Source: Candidatus Rokuibacteriota bacterium
GTDB lineage: Bacteria > Methylomirabilota > Methylomirabilia > Rokubacteriales > CSP1-6
Reading direction: 5' to 3'
NCBI GenBank assembly: GCA_003220345.1
Contig: QHSC01000080.1
Coordinates: forward strand, 1-64,000
Length of the DNA stretch: 64,000 nt
Under the pieces are notes generated by a model. The model ran no database searches. It was not told the origin of the DNA and saw nothing but the letters and a program-made list of their open reading frames with translations. Positions 62,749-64,000 of this stretch are shown here, one piece after another (position 1 is the stretch's first letter; each line of letters starts with the position of its first letter). The translations under genes were made by a program, and so were the position numbers.

Positions 62749-63929
62749 GGCGACTTGATCATCGCACCTCGCGCAAGCACGAGCCGGACGTCCGCGAGCG
62801 CCTGGATGCGCTCGGCGGCCTCGCCCACCACCGCCACGAGGTCGGCGGCCAGGCCGGGCGCAACGCGGCCGGTCTCGTTCTCGAGGCCGAGCGCCTGCGC
62901 AGCCACGACGGTGGCCGCGCGGATCGCTTCGAGGGGGGACATGCCGTGCTTGATCATGAGCTCGAGCTCGGGCAGCAGGCTGCCGTGAGGATTGAAGGGC
63001 GTCCCCGAATCGGCGCCGGCCGCGATGGACACGCCCGCCTGCGTCGCGCGCTGGAAGCTCGCGAGGTGATGGGCGGCGACCGTCTCGGACTTGCGCACCA
63101 TGAACTCCGGGATGCCCGCAGCCAGCCCGCCCGCGCAGATGGCGGCGGGGGCGGCCAGCGTGGGCACGAGGAAGACGCCCTTTGCCTTCATCGACGCGAT
63201 GATCTCGTCGGTGAGATAGATCCCGTGCTCGATGGTGGTGATGCCGGCCTCGATGGCATCGGCGATGCCCGTGGAGCCCTGGGCATGCGCGGCCGTTCGG
63301 CGCCCGGCCTTGCGCGCCTCGTCGATGGCCGCGCGCATCTCCTCCAGGGTCAGCTGGGACGAGCCCGGCTCCACGCCCGGTGTCATGACGCCGCCCGTGG
63401 CGATGAGCTTGATGACGTCGGCGCCCGCCTTGAGCTGCTCGCGCACGGCCTTGCGCGCATCGTCGGGACCATCCGCTTCGCGCCCGAGAAAGCTGCCGTG
63501 ACCGCCCGTCATGCAGATCGGCCGTCCCGCGGCCAGGATGCGCGGACCCGGGAAGTGGCCCTCGGCGATGGCGCGGCGCACGGCGAGCTCGACGTATTCG
63601 CGCCCGCCGAGGTCCCGCACGGTGGTGACGCCGGCCTCCACGGTCTCCTGCGCGCGCCGCAGCGCCTTGAGCGCGGTGAGGGGGGCCGGATCGTCCTTGA
63701 GCGCGCGCACCGGGTCCGCCTCGGCGCCCAGACAGAGATGCACGTGGCAATTGATGAGACCCGGGAGCAGGGTGTGGCCCTCGAGGTCGATCCGCCGGGC
63801 GCGCGGCGCCCGCGAGATGTCCACGACCTGAGCGATGCGGCCCTGCTCCACCACGACGGCGCGGCCGCGCACGGGCTCCGCGCCCGTGCCGTCGATCAGG
63901 GTGGCGCCCACCAGGACGAGTGATTCCAT
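62745..63929 (-). CDS. Amidohydrolase family protein (imidazolonepropionase-like)
   Basis: The 394-residue enzyme has LLPGLINCHVHLCLG (HxH metal site), AHAQGSTGIADAIEAGITTIEHG, AAGADSGTPFN (metal D) and the GRVAPGLAADLVAV tail. Close relatives include prolidases and imidazolonepropionase-like enzymes; the substrate is unknown. It lies downstream of a peptide-permease gene, so peptide or amide hydrolysis after import is plausible. Confidence 0.88.
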   Translation of the reverse strand: MESLVLVGATLIDGTGAEPVRGRAVVVEQGRIAQVVDISRAPRARRIDLEGHTLLPGLINCHVHLCLGAEADPVRALKDDPAPLTALKALRRAQETVEAGVTTVRDLGGREYVELAVRRAIAEGHFPGPRILAAGRPICMTGGHGSFLGREADGPDDARKAVREQLKAGADVIKLIATGGVMTPGVEPGSSQLTLEEMRAAIDEARKAGRRTAAHAQGSTGIADAIEAGITTIEHGIYLTDEIIASMKAKGVFLVPTLAAPAAICAGGLAAGIPEFMVRKSETVAAHHLASFQRATQAGVSIAAGADSGTPFNPHGSLLPELELMIKHGMSPLEAIRAATVVAAQALGLENETGRVAPGLAADLVAVVGEAAERIQALADVRLVLARGAMIKSP

Positions 63930-63936
63930 GCGCCCC

Positions 63937-64000
63937 CTAGACTTTCAGGCGCGGGTCGAGCGTGTCGCGGAGCCCGTCACCGAGGAGATTGATGCCGAGG
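63937..64000 (-). CDS. DppC-type ABC permease, C-terminal end (cut by the window edge)
   Basis: The last 20 residues read LGINLLGDGLRDTLDPRLKV, the normal end of DppC/OppC permeases (compare the GEGIRDALDPRLR end at 1250). It is the end of another dipeptide transporter, seven bases from the amidohydrolase start, so the two are probably one operon. Confidence 0.88.
   Translation of the reverse strand, partial: LGINLLGDGLRDTLDPRLKV

Overview
The window is GC-rich, gene-dense chromosomal DNA from what looks like an uncultured diderm soil or sediment bacterium. LapB-type LPS control, MreBCD/RodA/PBP2, TatA, paired dipeptide ABC transporters, an F420/FMN-type flavoprotein and a selenoprotein would all suit Rokubacteria/Methylomirabilota or a deltaproteobacterium-like lineage. 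That placement is inference, because no complete phylogenetic marker RNA is present. I see no prophage, transposase, CRISPR array or complete rRNA operon. Nearly all genes lie on the minus strand, so operons read from high to low coordinates.

Right to left: a truncated second DppC-type permease, an amidohydrolase and a pirin (62.0-64.0 kb); VanZ and an Nramp-like transporter on the plus strand (60.1-62.0 kb); a YprA/YprB (MrfAB) DNA-repair pair and a 2-hydroxyacid dehydrogenase (55.5-60.1 kb); groES-groEL under CIRCE (53.3-55.4 kb); rpsF-ssb-rpsR-rplI-dnaB (50.3-53.1 kb); a sigma54 activator with a Rossmann domain, followed by a lyase operon with a recognisable sigma54 promoter (47.5-50.2 kb); DedA and DUF421 genes; tatA; two tandem KimA-like potassium transporters (42.2-45.9 kb); GNAT, AlkA, DUF971 and MFS genes; a three-gene coupled operon whose middle gene is an AhpD-like selenoprotein read through TGA (36.6-37.9 kb); ABC-F and HNH; comEA; two csp genes with elaborate leaders (32.4-33.3 kb); mreB-mreC-mreD-mrdA-rodA-rng (24.1-31.1 kb); a MetE-like gene; a copper operon with a CsoR box (19.1-22.6 kb); TetR, DLH and an ECF sigma factor; rplU-rpmA-obg-proB-proA-nadD-rsfS (10.9-16.0 kb); dksA, a lapA-lapB fusion and comF; gap-pgk-tpiA-secG-dppABC (1.25-8.1 kb); tRNA-Leu(GAG); DinB; and the start of a third csp gene at the left edge.

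Most of the protein content is housekeeping. The unusual material is largely non-coding or recoded. (1) Three csp genes share a 5' leader with a terminator-like hairpin 90-100 nt before the start codon and further hairpins that covary. (2) An AhpD-family protein has an in-frame TGA exactly at a CxxC position, with a SECIS-like hairpin. (3) A roughly 200-bp near-palindrome is present twice, 31 kb apart. (4) A short segment matches the 3' end of 16S rRNA; on the opposite strand it reads as a 13-codon ORF with a sequesterable Shine-Dalgarno, ahead of a structured terminator. (5) rpsR appears to start at ATT. (6) A complete sigma54 circuit can be read from activator gene to enhancer palindromes to promoter. 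Starts marked GTG, TTG or ATT below were chosen by reading the codon.
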